DNA from: Parasponia andersonii
Taxonomy: Eukaryota; Streptophyta; Magnoliopsida; Rosales; Cannabaceae
Assembly: GCA_002914805.1 (NCBI GenBank)
Contig: JXTB01000229.1
Span: 28,813 to 92,812 of the forward strand
Direction: 5' to 3'
Length of the DNA stretch: 64,000 nucleotides
The notes beneath the pieces were generated by a model. The model worked only from the letters and a program-made list of their open reading frames with translations. It was not told the DNA's origin and did not search any database. Positions 46,030 through 58,138 of this stretch are shown one piece after another; position 1 is the stretch's first letter; the number at the start of each line of letters is the position of its first letter. The position numbers and the translations under genes were made by a program.

Positions 46030-48023
46030 GCAGAGTCACTTTGCATCATCTTTGCTTTCGTGAATATCGCCCTTTTGTAAATATTACATTATAGGACCCA
46101 TCCATGATGGTCTTTCGTCAACTAGCATGGTTACTTACGGTTAAACTTCGATACTTGGCTTTATAAGAAATTCGACAGGAACAACCTTCAACAGCTCTAG
46201 ATCTTTCGTTAAAGCGAGCTTAGCAAGTGCATCTGCCTGAGTATTTTCGATGCGAGGAAGAAATTGAATGTTATAAGTGATGAATGTCGAGAATAATCGT
46301 TGTACCTCCTGCAAATAGGTCATAATTCTCTCCCCTTTTGCTTGATAATTGCCCTTAACTTGATAAACGACCACTTGGGAGTCGCTGTATACTTCAATCG
46401 TCTCGACCTTCATTTCCTATGCAAGCTTTAGCCCAGCTATCAGTGCTTCATATTCTGTCTCATTATTCGATGCTGGGAATTTAAAGCGAAGCGCAGAATG
46501 AATGTTATGCCCTTCAGGACTGATTAAAACTAGGCCCACATCAGCTCTATTCTCGTTTGATGACCCATCAATATAAAGTTTCCACAATCTTGATGAATCT
46601 AAAGTAGGTTTTTTGAGCACTCCTGTGGGAAGATCGACATCATATGTAAATTCTACAATAAAATCTGCGAGAGCTTGACCTTTTACTGCAGTGCAAGATT
46701 GAAAATTGATGTCAAATTGACTCAATTCAACGGCCCACTTAAGTAGCCGTCTTGAAGCCTCGGGTTTTTGTAGAACTTGTTTCAATGAAAAATTCGTGAA
46801 AACTTTGATAGAGTGAGAATGAAAGTAAGGTCGAAGCTTCCTTGATGCGATAATGAGTGCTAGTGCCAATTTTTCCATCTCTGGGTATCTAGTTTCGGTA
46901 TCAAGTAATCTTTTACTTACATAATAAATAGGTCACTATATATTTTCTTCTTCCCGAATTAATGCAGCACTCGTCGCATATTTGGAAACAGTGAGATATA
47001 AGCATAATTCTTCTCCTAGGTTTGGCTTCGTCAAGAGTGGAGGAGAACCCAAATGTATTTTTAACTCTTGGAACGCCTGCTCGCATTCTCCCGTCCACTC
47101 GAACCTCTTTGAACCTTTCAATACTTCAAAGAATGGTTGGCATTTATCCGTTGACCTGGATACAAAGTGACTCAGTGTAGCCACTCTTCCTGCTAGGCTC
47201 TGTACACCCCTGAGTTTGCGAGGGGATTGCATATCAATCAGTGCTTGTATCTTCTGAGGGTTAGCTTTAATGCCTCGCTAATTGACCATGAAACCCATAA
47301 ATTTTCTAGATCCTACCCCGAATGCACACTTCTAGGATTTAGCTTCATTTGATACTTCAAAAGAATTTTGAACATCTCATCAAGATGCTTGACGTGATCT
47401 TTGGCTTTTTCCGACTTCATCAACATGTCGTCGACATATACCTCTCTTGTCTTGCCAATTTGTTTTGCAAACATCATATTGATAAGACGCTGGTAGGTTA
47501 CTCCTGCGTTGATGAGTCCGAAGGGCATCTTCTTGTAGCAGTATAATCCTCGATCAGTGATGAACGAGGTATGCTCCTCATCTAGCTCGTACATAGGGAT
47601 TTGATTGTATCTAGAATATGCGTCCATGAAATTTAAGAGTTCATGCCTCGACATCGCATCTACAAGCTGGTCGATTCTTAGAAGGGGGAAGCTGTCCTTC
47701 GGGCATACTTTGTTAAGATCGGTGAAATCGATGCACATCCTCCACTTCCCGTTGGGTTTCTTTACCAAAACCGGTTTAGCAAGCCAGTTAGGGTAAAAAG
47801 ATTTCCTTATAAATCTAATTTTGAGCAGCTTCTCCACCTCTTCTTTCAACACGACATAGTGCTCTGGATTTATAACTCTTCTCTTCTGCTGTACAGGCTT
47901 CTTTGTCGGGTTTATGTTAAGACGGTGGCATATGATATTCAGATCGATCCCCATCATGTCCGAATGTTGCCATGCGAAGACGTCCAAGTTAGATTTCAGA
48001 AAAGCGACCAATGAAGCTCGCAT
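46030..48023 (-). pseudogene. Gypsy-2 RT, RNase H and second RNase H, broken
   Basis: RT at 48023-47313: VNPTKK-like [47 protein letters not shown], and [12 protein letters not shown] with an intact YVDD. RNase H at 47232-46640 (ETRYPEMEKLALALI; PYFHSHSIKVFT). A second RNase H of RVT_3 type at about 46600-46200: LYIDGSSNENRADVGLV, NNETEYEALIAGLKLA, then a TAG at about 46415, then VYSDSQVVVYQVKG and ADALAKLAL. The D-E-D-D pattern is recognisable. The double RNase H supports a Tat-like lineage. Confidence 0.9.
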
Positions 48024-48127
48024 AGGTTCTTAAATCTTCTCTCCAATCTTTAAAGTCTTGGAGGACGTGTCAAATGGTAAATCCTCCAAGGCTTCAATGG
48101 TCCAGTTTTGACCTCTCCATCTATTTC

Positions 48128-48679
48128 TCAAGAATCGAGGCCTTCGCTAGTCGTTTCGATTGACGCTTTATTTGACGGTTCGACTGACGCTTTGCCTGAC
48201 ATTTCGACTGATGCTTCACCTGACGCTTCAACTGATGCTTCGACTGACGCTTCTTTTGGTAGCTGGATCATCATTGTGCGAGGTGTCGCATCCTTTGCTG
48301 CGAGCTTTAAAGAGTTATTATAACAAGTCCGTGCATCATATTGATTTTCTCGCACCTCAGCTACCCCGTGTTGTGTCGAGAATTTCATAGCGAGATGGTA
48401 GATTGAAGTGATAGCTCGAAATTCCCTTAATGTCGGTCTTCCCAGTACAACATTGAATGCGGAGGGGCAATCTACCACCAAGAATTGGGTCATTATCGTT
48501 GAAACCCTAGGATAGGTTCCAATGTTGACCATTAGCTCAATCATGCCCATAGACATTAGGCTGTCACCAGTGAATTCGTAGAGTGGAATGACGGTAGGCT
48601 TTAAGTTGCTTTCATTCAACCCTATCTTCTTAAAGGCGTCATAGTACAGGATGTCAACAACACTCCCGTTATCGATCAA
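48128..48679 (-). pseudogene. Gypsy-2 protease region
   Basis: Minus-strand start with MIDNGSVVDILYYDAF, the retropepsin site; DNGS in place of D[S/T]G is common in this lineage. The 3' part carries an unusual low-complexity stretch of EASVEASVEASGEASVE repeats (about 48150-48260). Confidence 0.8.
48150..48265 (-). repeat. GACGCTTC(A)ACT repeats in Gypsy-2 protease region
   Basis: About nine copies of a 12-bp unit (plus strand TTCGACTGACGC / TTCAACTGATGC variants) coding for Glu-Ala-Ser-Val on the minus strand. Looks like slippage-generated. Confidence 0.75.
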
Positions 48680-48952
48680 TAGTCGTCATAACTGCGTGCT
48701 TCCATAATTGATCTTTATGACCAACGCATCATTATGTAGATAATGGACCTTCCTCGTGTCTTGTTATGTGAAGGTAATATCCATATCTGGTACTCGCTGA
48801 AGCTTTCGTTATCGCTGCTCAAGGTGCATGACGTTAGTCAATGGCTGTTGTCGAGTTTCTCGTGCATACCTGTCTTGGGCCCTTTTTGAATCTCCACCAA
48901 TATGCGACCTTCCAAAAATAGTTCGTACTTCGCGTTGAATTTCTGGAGGTCA

Positions 48953-50738
48953 TTATTGATTTTCTTCTCGCCTTTCGTTGTTCTGCCTGGTGTACTGTCG
49001 CAACCGCCCTTCTTTAATCAATCTTTCAATTTCATCCTTCAAGGCGTAGCAATTATTGGTATCATGTCCAATGTCATTATGATTGTGATACTGGCAGAAG
49101 TTGTAGGGGTCGCGCCTTGCTCTGTCCTGTTTCATTAGTTCCGGTTGACAGTATTGCTCTTGCTAATTTGTGACTGCATAGATATGATCTATGGGCGCAT
49201 TTAATTCGGTATGATTGTTGAACCTCATGGGAGCTATTGAAATCTCCTGCTTTTTAGTTTTATGCTGATTCTCCGTCAACTGTTCATTACTCCTTTTGTT
49301 TTTCTTATTACCATTGTTGTTGGTCGTGGTAGCATCTTTAGTAGCATCTTTTCTTCCTTCTTTCTTTGTCTTTTGAAGATTCTCGCACGAAGATTCTACC
49401 CTCAGATACCGACCAACTCTTCGGTAGAAGTCTTTGAGAGTTTTACATTCTCGCTCAAGTAATTCTTCCCAGAGTTTAGTTTCTGGTTGCACCCCAGTCA
49501 TCATGAGAGTTAAAACTCCCCCTTCAGGTAGATTGTTGACCTTTGCCAATTCTGAGGTGAATTGGTTGAGATAATATCATAAAGTTTCCTCTGGACTTTG
49601 ACGAATTGCAGACAAGCTAACAAGTGGAATAGTGAAATTCTTTGTAGCTTGGAACTATTTCAAGAACACCATTTAAAGTTGTTGCTAGGATGAGATTGAG
49701 CCGGACTTGAGTCCTCGAAATCATTTCTTTACTGCTTGAGAGAGTTACAGCAAAATATCTGCAACGTGCATGATCATCAACATGATAGAGTTTCATTAGG
49801 TTGCTGAAGCGGTCCATATGATCCTGTGGATCAGTTTTCCCATCAAAAGTATTTACGGTGGGAAGTCTGAATCTAATAGGTAGGGCAGCAGCTCGAACTT
49901 CCTCGCTGAATGGCGATTGACGATACCCGTCAGCGAGCTCATCATCCCAACCAGCAAGTGTGTCTAATGCGATCCTTAAATTGTGAACATCGACGTTCGG
50001 AGGGAGAGCATTATCTCTTGCTGGCGGCAAGGGTGGCTTTTGATCGTTATCTCGATGTATGCCAGGTTGATCAGGTGGAGTCTTCTATGATCTGTGAGAG
50101 GAATCTAGTGAAATAATGCGACGAGATCGGCTTTGATCGTTATGATGCGCTATGGATCGCTCATGACTACGTCGCCATTCTAAGTGTTGTCTTATGTCTG
50201 TAGGATTTTGTCTCGACTCTCTGCTGATCCTTTCGAAGACTCTTCTTGATTGACGTTTTTGTTCGCTGTTCAAGGATTCTCGATTACCGATTGATCCTCG
50301 AGAAGATTGTCCACGATTACGGTCAGTGCTTGAACTCTCTGTACCAGATTCTAGAGGCAAGTTTGCGACCTTACCTTTTCCCTTGGACATGCGATCTTCA
50401 TGATGCTCTTGCTGGGTTTTAGGCTAGTCGCATTTTCTTGTCTCTAGGATCTGTATTCCTTTCTCAGGCAGTTGAGTAGGACATTCTCTGGGACGTTCGT
50501 GCTATGGTGGAGTCATCATTTGTCCTTCAGCAAATCGTCGTAGGGAGTCATTGATCTGGTTAGTGATTTGCTGAAGGTTTAGCAGTGCCTCTTCCATACG
50601 ATCCTGTCTTTGAGCAAAGCTTTCTGATGTGGTCACGGTAGGCTGATCCTGAGCAGGATCTGCCTGTGCAGCAGCAATGCTTTGGGGTTGGTTTTGGCTA
50701 GTTCCAGTGACTCTGGTAGTATTTATAGTATTTGTCAT
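48953..50738 (-). pseudogene. Gypsy-2 gag, broken
   Basis: ATG at 50738-50736 (MTNTINTTRVTG). Basic/serine-rich middle (50390-50085), then capsid-like part with LPIRFRLPTVNTFDGKTDP and DHMDRFSNLMKLY (about 49900-49780), then MAKVNNLPEGGVLTLM (49549), and a CHHC-type motif CQYHNHNDIGHDTNNC (about 49110-49065) with EIERLIKEGRLRQY. Frames are interrupted between these blocks. The open frame that seems to start at 50798 uses TTG inside the primer site and is not a real start. Confidence 0.85.
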
Positions 50739-50779
50739 TATTAAAAAAGTGAAATTTGGCAAACTGTTTTGTCGGAATA

Positions 50780-50797
50780 GCCCTCCTTCTAGTGCCA
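50780..50797 (-). other. Gypsy-2 primer binding site
   Basis: Minus-strand TGGCACTAGAAGGAGGGC starts two bases inside the 5' LTR. It begins TGG as required for a tRNA 3'-CCA; I do not name the tRNA. Confidence 0.6.
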
Positions 50798-50799
50798 AT

Positions 50800-51444
50800 T
50801 GTTGATGGAGGTTTTATCAACAATAAATTTGAGAATTTGCAAAATGTGGCGTGTATGTGAAAAGGGTTATCAATCAAAGTAAATAAAGAGACAAGAATTT
50901 TAGAGTGGTTCACCCTCAAAAAAGATGAGCATACATCCACTATTTTTCACTATTTCTCTAGAGAATTACAAGAATTTCGTTTAATCCCTAGGTTGAGAGA
51001 GATAATAATCTAAAATAACATTTTTTCTCTTTTCTTTTTCCTAATCCCTTTCTATAACACTGAACTCCCTTTACATAGGTAAAGACAACTCAGTATTTCT
51101 CAATTGTAAAAAACAGATAAGTGTATAATTATGAAATACAATTTAAGTAATAATATAATTGGGTAATATCCTAAACGGAATAATCGGCTGATCTCCATTC
51201 AGATACTTGTTTCCCTTTCTTTGTAGGTTACCCGTTTGACGAAACTTAATCTAGTTTCCTTCTTATTCTGGTCACACTTAGTTTTTTCGGAAGAGGTCAC
51301 ACTCTACCCTTTCGGAGTAGATCGCACTCCACCCTTTCCGAAGAGGTCGCACTTAATCTTACTTATGCGACCTGACTCGTCCTCTTGGTCAACTTTTCCC
51401 TTCTTGATATCGACCAATCATATAGATTTTTAGACCGCACAACA
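50800..51444 (-). repeat. Gypsy-2 5' LTR
   Basis: 645 bp, with three 25-bp GAGGTCGCACT-type units (about 51287-51357). Ends in CA/TG and is followed by GATAT. Confidence 0.93.
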
Positions 51445-51449
51445 GATAT

Positions 51450-52629
51450 AAAAATCCCAAAGCTAAGAAGAATTTCCTTTCATTCCCAAAATTTGGGAAA
51501 AGGATAGAAGAAACCTAATAAAATATAAACAAACCCAACAAGATCTCATATAAATAAATGTTCACTTCATATTACAGTAGCCAGAGGAAAACTCAATGTA
51601 AAGCGGAAGCAGGGACTGTGGGTTTTTAGTTTGGAATGCTGAGACGTAAATGCTCCTAAATCTCGCTCGATGTGGCCGATCTAAATCGTTCTCGTACTGA
51701 GAACTTTAATGGCGAATTAATGACAAGAAGCCGACCCATTTGTTTGGTCTATGAACCAAGTCGCACAACGTTGTTATCTTCTTCGAAGAAGACGATTTTG
51801 TAGAGGTGGGAGAAATGGGATATTTCTCAAAAAAGTACCATACGAAAGTATTAAAACTACGAGGACCGTATATATATATATATATATATATATATGTAAT
51901 TTTATTTTATAAACACCATGTCTTATCTAATTTTTCCAATAATAAACACTGATATTTTATAAGCCCAATTTAATTGACTTAATTAGATCACTTAAGTCTT
52001 TGGGCTCCTACATAAACAGCAGACCCATGTACAAAATATATTAATATGTAAGCCAAGAAAATGTTAACAGTTAAGGAATTGTTTGGATTCACTTCTAATT
52101 TTTTGTTTAAATAAATTAAAAATAGAAATAAAAATTTTGTTTTGATTTTCAATTTCAAAAAATAAAAAACATACCTAACAAATTTTATTTCACTGTTTGT
52201 TTTTAAAAACAGAAAAGTGCATATAATAAGTGAGAAAGTTCTATAAACTTGTATTTGTGTATGGATATACGCATATATATATATATATACATATAATACA
52301 AATATTTGTATGTTTATTTGTTTTCGAAATTTGTTTAAGAAAAATAAAGGTATTAGACATTTTTTGTTATCATATTTTTTGAAATTTTTGGTTACAATTT
52401 TAAAAATAAAAAATAAAAACAAGGTTACTAAGCAAATTTCTAAGAAGAATTGCCATCTTTTCATTTAAAAAAATAAAAAACGAAAGTGAAAGTAAGCCCT
52501 AAAAACAAAAAATAAAAACAAGGTTACCAAGCAAATTTTCTAAAAAGAATTTCCATCTTTTCATTTAAAAAAACAAAAAACGAAGGTGAAAGCAAGCCCT
52601 AAATCATTTTCTTCATGCGAGTTTCCATT
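51450..52629. other. Intergenic region with AT microsatellites
   Basis: An (AT)n run at about 51870-51896 and another near 52275-52295. Two direct copies of a 90-bp block (AACAAGGTTACTAAGCAAATTTC... and AACAAGGTTACCAAGCAAATTTT...) at about 52419-52500 and 52520-52602. No gene recognised; the minus-strand ORF 51988-52464 is low-complexity. Confidence 0.5.
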
Positions 52630-53165
52630 TTTGTTTGAATTTTAGAGTGGCCTCAAGGACACTTTCATTGAATAAGTGCATCACTAGTTAACATGTTACT
52701 TAACACTTCAAGATTCAATTTTATGGTAACAATCATATCTGTTTTTCCTTTTGCGCAAATGCAAATTTTCACAAACTATTCATATTCAACACTGAATATA
52801 TAACTGAAAGAGACAGCGTTGAAGGATCGAAAAGAAACGATAATAATATCAGAGCTAAATACACGATTGCCTATATATTAAAGCTACATAGCTAACTTGA
52901 GCAGCATAACATTCATAATATGTAAACCAATAAAAACAAATTTCGCAACATAAAACATAACATCCCAATAAACAACCAATAGCCACACACTAGCTAGTGC
53001 CAGGAAAAGGGCGAAAAAAACAAAAAGAAGACTTATTGGCATACACACAAATGGCACATACTTGATAACGTTCGTCAATTACTTACCATTGCTGGTCTTC
53101 TCCATCATTTTCTTCAGCCTTTCTATTTTCACTGATACTGTAACTATTATCTGTTCTTCCATATT
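52630..53165 (-). pseudogene. RLP relic: last coding codons and 3' flank
   Basis: 53079-53163 aligns with the RLP_B C-terminal tail codons (KIERLKKMMEKTS) and stop (53081-53079). 52790-53078 aligns with the RLP_B 3' UTR (20260-20518: AGCTACATAGCTAACTTGAGCAGCATAAC.TTCATAA). Further left, 52640-52690 resembles the GT90 3' flank (GGACACTTTCATTGAATAAGTGCATCAC), so the tail-to-tail arrangement of 19.6-20.5 kb is repeated. The rest of the RLP is gone. Confidence 0.8.
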
Positions 53166-53201
53166 ATTGCGAAACAAAAATAACAGTTTACAATCTAAGT
53201 C

Positions 53202-53285
53202 CAGGTTTAAGATCTCCTTTGGAGGAGCTGCTGAGTCTGTTAGTCAGAAATACGTTTTTGAAGAAATTAGGTCATATACGACCTC
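53202..53285 (+). pseudogene. GT90 relic: exon 5 fragment
   Basis: CAGGTTTAAGATCTCC..TTGGAGGAGCTGCTGAGTCTGTTAGTCAGAAATACGTTTTTG aligns with the start of GT90 exon 5 (60815-60895); translated FKISFGGAAESVSQKYVF versus YKIYIEGAAWSVSQKYIL. It directly abuts the RLP relic. Confidence 0.78.
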
Positions 53286-53403
53286 TTTTGAAAAGATTTG
53301 TGGAAATTTCACTTTTCATGGTAAATTTACAAAAAAAAAAAAAAAAAAGAAAAGAAAAATCCCAGATTTTGAAATGAGAAAATTTAATTTTTTATGGTAA
53401 TTT

Positions 53404-54120
53404 TTCAAAAATATTGAAAAATCCCGGAATTTGAAATTGTCTAGAAAAATTCCGGATTTAATTATAAAAATATTAGTTATAAAAGTATTTAGAACAATAC
53501 CACTTTTTATTAATTGATACGATACTTAAGTTAGCTAATCAAGTTACCTAGGGTAACTTGAACAGTTATTTCAAGTAACTGGATTCATTACTCTAAGTGA
53601 CCTAATTAGTTACCTTGAGTATCATTAAGTAATAGTAATTTTGAAAGGCAAATGGTATTTTTCTAATAGTTTTTAAAATATTATTTTTCTAATAATACTT
53701 TTAAAAAGTGATATTTCTTCAAAATGAATCCGGGATTTTCAAAAACAATCATCCCATCCCAGAGTTTTCAGATTTTGGTACTTTAGGTCTGGAATTTTGT
53801 AAGAAACCCTTTTGAAATTGTTTGAAAAATTTTGGATTTTAATTATAAAATACAATTTTTAAAGTATTTAGAAAAAGATCATTTTTATTAATTGATGAGA
53901 TACCTGAGGCAATAGGTGCAAATACTTGAAGTAACTAGATTAGTTACCATAAGTAATTACCTCAAATATTATTGACAAATACCAATTTTGAAGAAAAATG
54001 AATTTTGTTTTCAAAATATATATTAAAAGTGTTATTTTTCTAAATCAATTCGGGATTTTACATAAAATTCCGCCAATCCAGTTTTTGATATTTTGGGTCT
54101 GAAATTTTGTAAGAAACCCT
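53404..54120. repeat. Two-copy AT-rich repeat with TCCGGATT/AAACCC ends
   Basis: About 53450-53809 and 53810-54120 share, in order, TTTGAAATTGT.TGAAAAATT, AATTATAAAA.A, TTTATTAATTGATA.GATAC, AAGTAACT.GATT..TTAC, and end in TCTG.AATTTTGTAAGAAACCC. Non-coding; a relative of the GTTAC-rich repeat at 39 kb. Confidence 0.7.
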
Positions 54121-55498
54121 AAAGATTTTTTTTTTTTTTAAAAAAAAAACATGGCTCATTTTTTTACCAATTTCTATAATGCATTTTTTAGAAAAGTATC
54201 ATTTTTTGAAACTTTTATTAATGTCAATTTTAAAAATATTTAGTGGTTGCCAGTATTTGAAATTGATTACCACTTACAAGTCACCAGCTATAACACATTC
54301 TTTGTTTTTTTTTTCCTTTTTTTCTATACCTTTAGTTACTAGTTACTATTTTAAAATAAAACATTTTTCTAAAAATGATATTGTTCTAAAACATATAGTA
54401 TATGAATTGAGAAAAACTGACCTATCGCATTTCACTCTTGAATGAAATATAGTCATTGATGTAAAATAAATATGGACTTTTGGAGGGCTGGACTATTGGC
54501 CCACCCACATTTGGAGAGTTTTGGAAGACTGGATCAAATGGCCCAGCCTCCAAAATAAGACCCCTAATATAAGACACTCTATCCCATCTAGAGGATGGGT
54601 TTATATACCTTGACCGTTGCCTGAATTTGTTTTCCCCCTCTTTCTTTCCTTTCTTCAAAACTTCCATATCTAATATTTATTCTACATGTTAATTCAATCT
54701 TTTTTAGACAGTATATATAATGTATGTATGTATGTATATATATATATATTATATATTTACATTAAAATTTTATACAACCCAATTAAATAATATAAAACAA
54801 AAATTATTATTTCATGGTATTATTATTAATTTTAATCTCTCTATTTACTGGAATAAATATCTTTTGAGTATTGAGAATGAAAATAAAAATATAATTAGAA
54901 AAATAAAAATATAATTAGAATCTGTTTTAAGAAAAAAAAAATTATTGTATCTAATTTTTTTACAATTTAGAACATGCTACACTAAACACTCCATAATGTT
55001 TACAAAGTCTAATCCAATCTAGTCCAAGCCCAATTAAATCTAGTCTAGTCTAATCTAATCCAATATAATTAGTAGTTATAACAAAATGACCTTATTTTAG
55101 GCTATTTTAGGTAAATATCTACTTTTTGAATATTATAGCAAAATTATTAGTATATCTGTAAATATACTGAATATAAAATATGCTTACCAAATGAGCCTCT
55201 ATTACTTTAACTCTCAGTAGCTATTAAAATAGTATAGTTCCCTTGTCGAGAGCTTATTTAGCATCATATTTTTTTCTTTTTTAAATAATTAAAAAAATAA
55301 ATGATAAATATATCTTCAAGATTTTGTCTGAGAAATTATTAATTGCAATCATTTTTTTAAAACAAAAATATAATGTTCTAAAGTACGATTTAAATTAAAA
55401 CCGATTAAGCAGCAATATCAAGAATAATTATCGCACAAAAGAAAAAAAAAAAAACCATATCCCAAAGAAAAAACTACAACGTCTAACTCCCACGACAA
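54121..55498. other. AT-rich intergenic region
   Basis: Poly-T/A (54129-54149), (AT)n near 54715-54752 and GTTACTAG remnants (54245-54350). No gene recognised. Confidence 0.5.
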
Positions 55499-55622
55499 AT
55501 ATTGTGGAGTTTTGATGGAAACCGTATTGTTGCACCGGGAAAAACTATAAATAATTAACTATATTGTGGAGTTTTGATGGAACCTGTATTGTTGCACCGG
55601 GAAAAACTATGAATAATTTACT
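55499..55622. repeat. 62-bp tandem duplication
   Basis: ATATTGTGGAGTTTTGATGG..CC.GTATTGTTGCACCGGGAAAAACTAT occurs at 55499 and 55561, a 62-bp period with three or so differences. Confidence 0.85.
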
Positions 55623-55689
55623 TGCACGCGATTCTTTTCCTTTAGATATGACCACTTAATGGAATTTCATTTAATAGAAAATATAATAA

Positions 55690-56060
55690 TCAGCCAAGTG
55701 TACAGAATGGACAAAGCTGAGTTTTTAGCATCCACCGAAAATATATTAAATAATTTGAGTGGAAGGCTTCACAAAGTTGAATTCTCTAGCCTTATATCAT
55801 TTAGGTGGGACAGTTGGGTGTAATATTTTAGTTGATTTTATTGATCAAGGACTGGAATTTCCAAACACACTATTGGTCATTAGAACGAAGACCAAAAAAC
55901 GTATGTCTTCGTTGGAAAACAAAGGCTGCACTGCCTTGGTTAACGGGTTTAATTATAGTTAGTCACTTGTCTGGTCCAACTTGCAACTTGCAAGTGCATA
56001 CAATATCAAGACCTTGACTTCTCGTACGTGTGAATGTTACACCTAGCTAGCTCTGTAGTG
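55690..56060. repeat. RLP upstream-flank repeat, copy 3
   Basis: Resembles 30540-30960 (GGACAAAGCTGAGTTT, CACAAAGTTGAA, GGGTGTAATATTT, GGAAAACAAAGG, GGTTAACGGGT, AACTTGCAAGTGCA, GTTACACCT). Non-coding. Suggests an RLP copy once lay beside it. Confidence 0.65.
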
Positions 56061-57199
56061 TCGTTAATATTTGTAAGAGAATTATCTTAATATATGGTGA
56101 GCTGATCAGTATGTTGTATGATCAATGATGGTGATCACTACGTCATGTAGCTAGTAGGTACGCAAGATTTTTTTTTCTTGTGGTACCAAAGTAGCATATT
56201 AAATCTTCGAAGCCAGTTTGACTTTTCTAATTAAGGAAAAAACCAAATTTATTTTGCGGTCTTTTTTTTTTTTTTGGAAAGGTATTTTGCGGACTTGGAA
56301 GATCCACACGCTAGGGATGTTTTATCTTGGACTTTTCAACTAAAAAAAAAAAAAAAACTTTTTTATGGACTCGGAAGGTTCTCTGCACGCTAGAAAAGAA
56401 GAAATTAGTGTTTCAAGCATATAATTACCCTTAGTTAATAATTGAAAATAAAAATCATTGTAAGGCCTAGAACTAATCTCACAATCCTTATAACTAAAAA
56501 GCATGAAATATTTCCCGTTTTGAGAACTAGCACCGTACGCGAATAATATTCCCTTGAAAAAGAAAAATGGTAGAAATCTCAACCTTTCCAAAAATATAGG
56601 CATATAATATTCCTCGGTTGAATTTCACTGGCTCTGCCATTCATATTCTATTGGTTGATTGTTTTTTTGGGCTGTTGGTCATTTTGACACATTAATTTTA
56701 CTGCCCACCATTAACACCAGTTACCACAGCATATATAGATGACGACAAGTGCAACAGTTGGGTTTGCTAATGGCGGCCGGCTCACCACACTCCCAATTCA
56801 CATGTTTTAACTTTTTTTTATGCCTTGTTTTTGTTCCATCAATCAAATAATGCCACGTCACGTTGTAGTCCACTATTTTATTTTTTTTCTTTAAACAACT
56901 CTCGAGAAGCTGCCGAGCGGGTACCTTCATTTTTATTTTACAGTGAGAATAACGAGGTAAGCACGCAGACAAAGATTAACGGTACTCTCCAAGCTAAACA
57001 CGCAACTAGTTTTTATTTAATTTGTCAAGCATGGTGGACACACAGTAGTTTAATCATTGAATAATCTCGACCTTCATAGTTTAAGACACTAATTAATACG
57101 GATAAATTATTTCAAAAAAAAAAATTAATATGGAGATAAAAGAGGGAGAGAAAAACAAAACAAAACAGATCTGATGTCTCGGCCCATAAAAAAAAATAA
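56061..57199. other. Intergenic region
   Basis: Poly-A/T runs (56261-56275, 56342-56357) with short repeats of CTCGGAAG/TCTTT. No gene recognised. Confidence 0.45.
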
Positions 57200-57625
57200 T
57201 GTGAACGTTTTAAGATTTCAACCATGTAAACTTCTCTTTCTATGCTCTCTCTCTGAGATGGGTTCTGTTACCTTTTGAGCTTAGCTCCGAAGTCGGCCAA
57301 CCAATTCTTTATCCAGTCTTTTTTTCTTTGCTATTTTTGGTTATTCAAAGCCAAACGGGTCCGTTCCAAATTTTAGTTTTAGCGACTAATAAAGTTTTTA
57401 ATTCCAAAACTGGTCAATAATTTTACACCGATTTCTCTTACACTGTAATTAAACCCTCTTATATCGTTTTGATATGGTTTAGGTTGACCTTTTCTGGTAC
57501 TCAACCAAAACCATATCAAACTATGTATCGAACAGAGAAAATTCAAGCTTTATTGGGCTTCAGAAATCAGAGCTACCACTTCCAGCCGCTCCGGAAATTG
57601 ATCGAGCTCCCGGCTGAGAAAAATG
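57200..57625 (+). promoter_or_regulatory. Promoter / 5' leader of the GT90 gene
   Basis: Homologous to 63400-63728 (shared AACTTCTCTT..TACGCTCTCTC, CCATATC.AACTAT, CAAGCTTTATTGGGCTTCAGAAA, GAGCTC). It ends with AAAATG (ATG 57623-57625) followed directly by a GTAAGT donor, so this is probably a leader exon whose last codon may be the true start. Confidence 0.6.
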
Positions 57626-58138
57626 GTAAGTCCACTTCTTGAATTTAAAGCTCTTAAGCTAGTTAGTTTATATTCGTTTATCTCCTAACTACTTAAACCA
57701 ATCTTAATAAATCTTCATTAAATTGGTTCGATTAGGCTCTTTAAAAAACCAGTTATTGATTTGGTTTGGTTCCATTGTTTCAACTTAGTTGGAAATTCAA
57801 GAATAACAGAACTGATTAATAGATAAACATATTTGTAAACTATATATATATATATATATATTCTTATTTCATGTTTTTTTTTTTAAAAAAAAAAAAAAAT
57901 TCTATTGGCTTAACTCTAAAGCCTTTGATTCTCATTAAATTTTCTTAGGAATTTCAAATAAATACATATTATCAGCTTAGAGCGAAAAATTGGGAAGAAG
58001 TGCCTGGTATGAACTGATGAGTAGTACTCCCTACTTTTGATTGAATCAGATAGGTTTCATTGCCGAGAATTGGGGCATATTTTGTTAGACAATTATTAAC
58101 TGAATAAGCGGCGGCAAAAAGGGGAAATTAGAGACAAG

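Larger units (their letters stand above)
40374..51444 (-). mobile_element. Gypsy-2: Tat-like Ty3/gypsy element with antisense gene, TSD GATAT
   Basis: 11.07 kb on the minus strand. LTRs are 50800-51444 (5') and 40374-41043 (3'), flanked by a perfect GATAT duplication (40369-40373, 51445-51449). Minus-strand order: gag, zinc motif, protease, RT, RNase H, a second RVT_3-type RNase H, integrase. Between integrase and the 3' LTR is a plus-strand, intron-containing gene. The dual RNase H and the antisense ORF are known features of the Tat lineage. Several in-frame stops make the pol non-functional. Confidence 0.95.

Noticed and set aside
50739-50798. Gag start at 50798 in Gypsy-2
   Set aside because: It is a TTG within the primer binding site; the first ATG is at 50738.
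51988-52464. Minus-strand ORF of 158 codons
   Set aside because: It is low-complexity (Phe/Tyr/Lys/Ile from AT-rich DNA and an AT microsatellite) with no domain.
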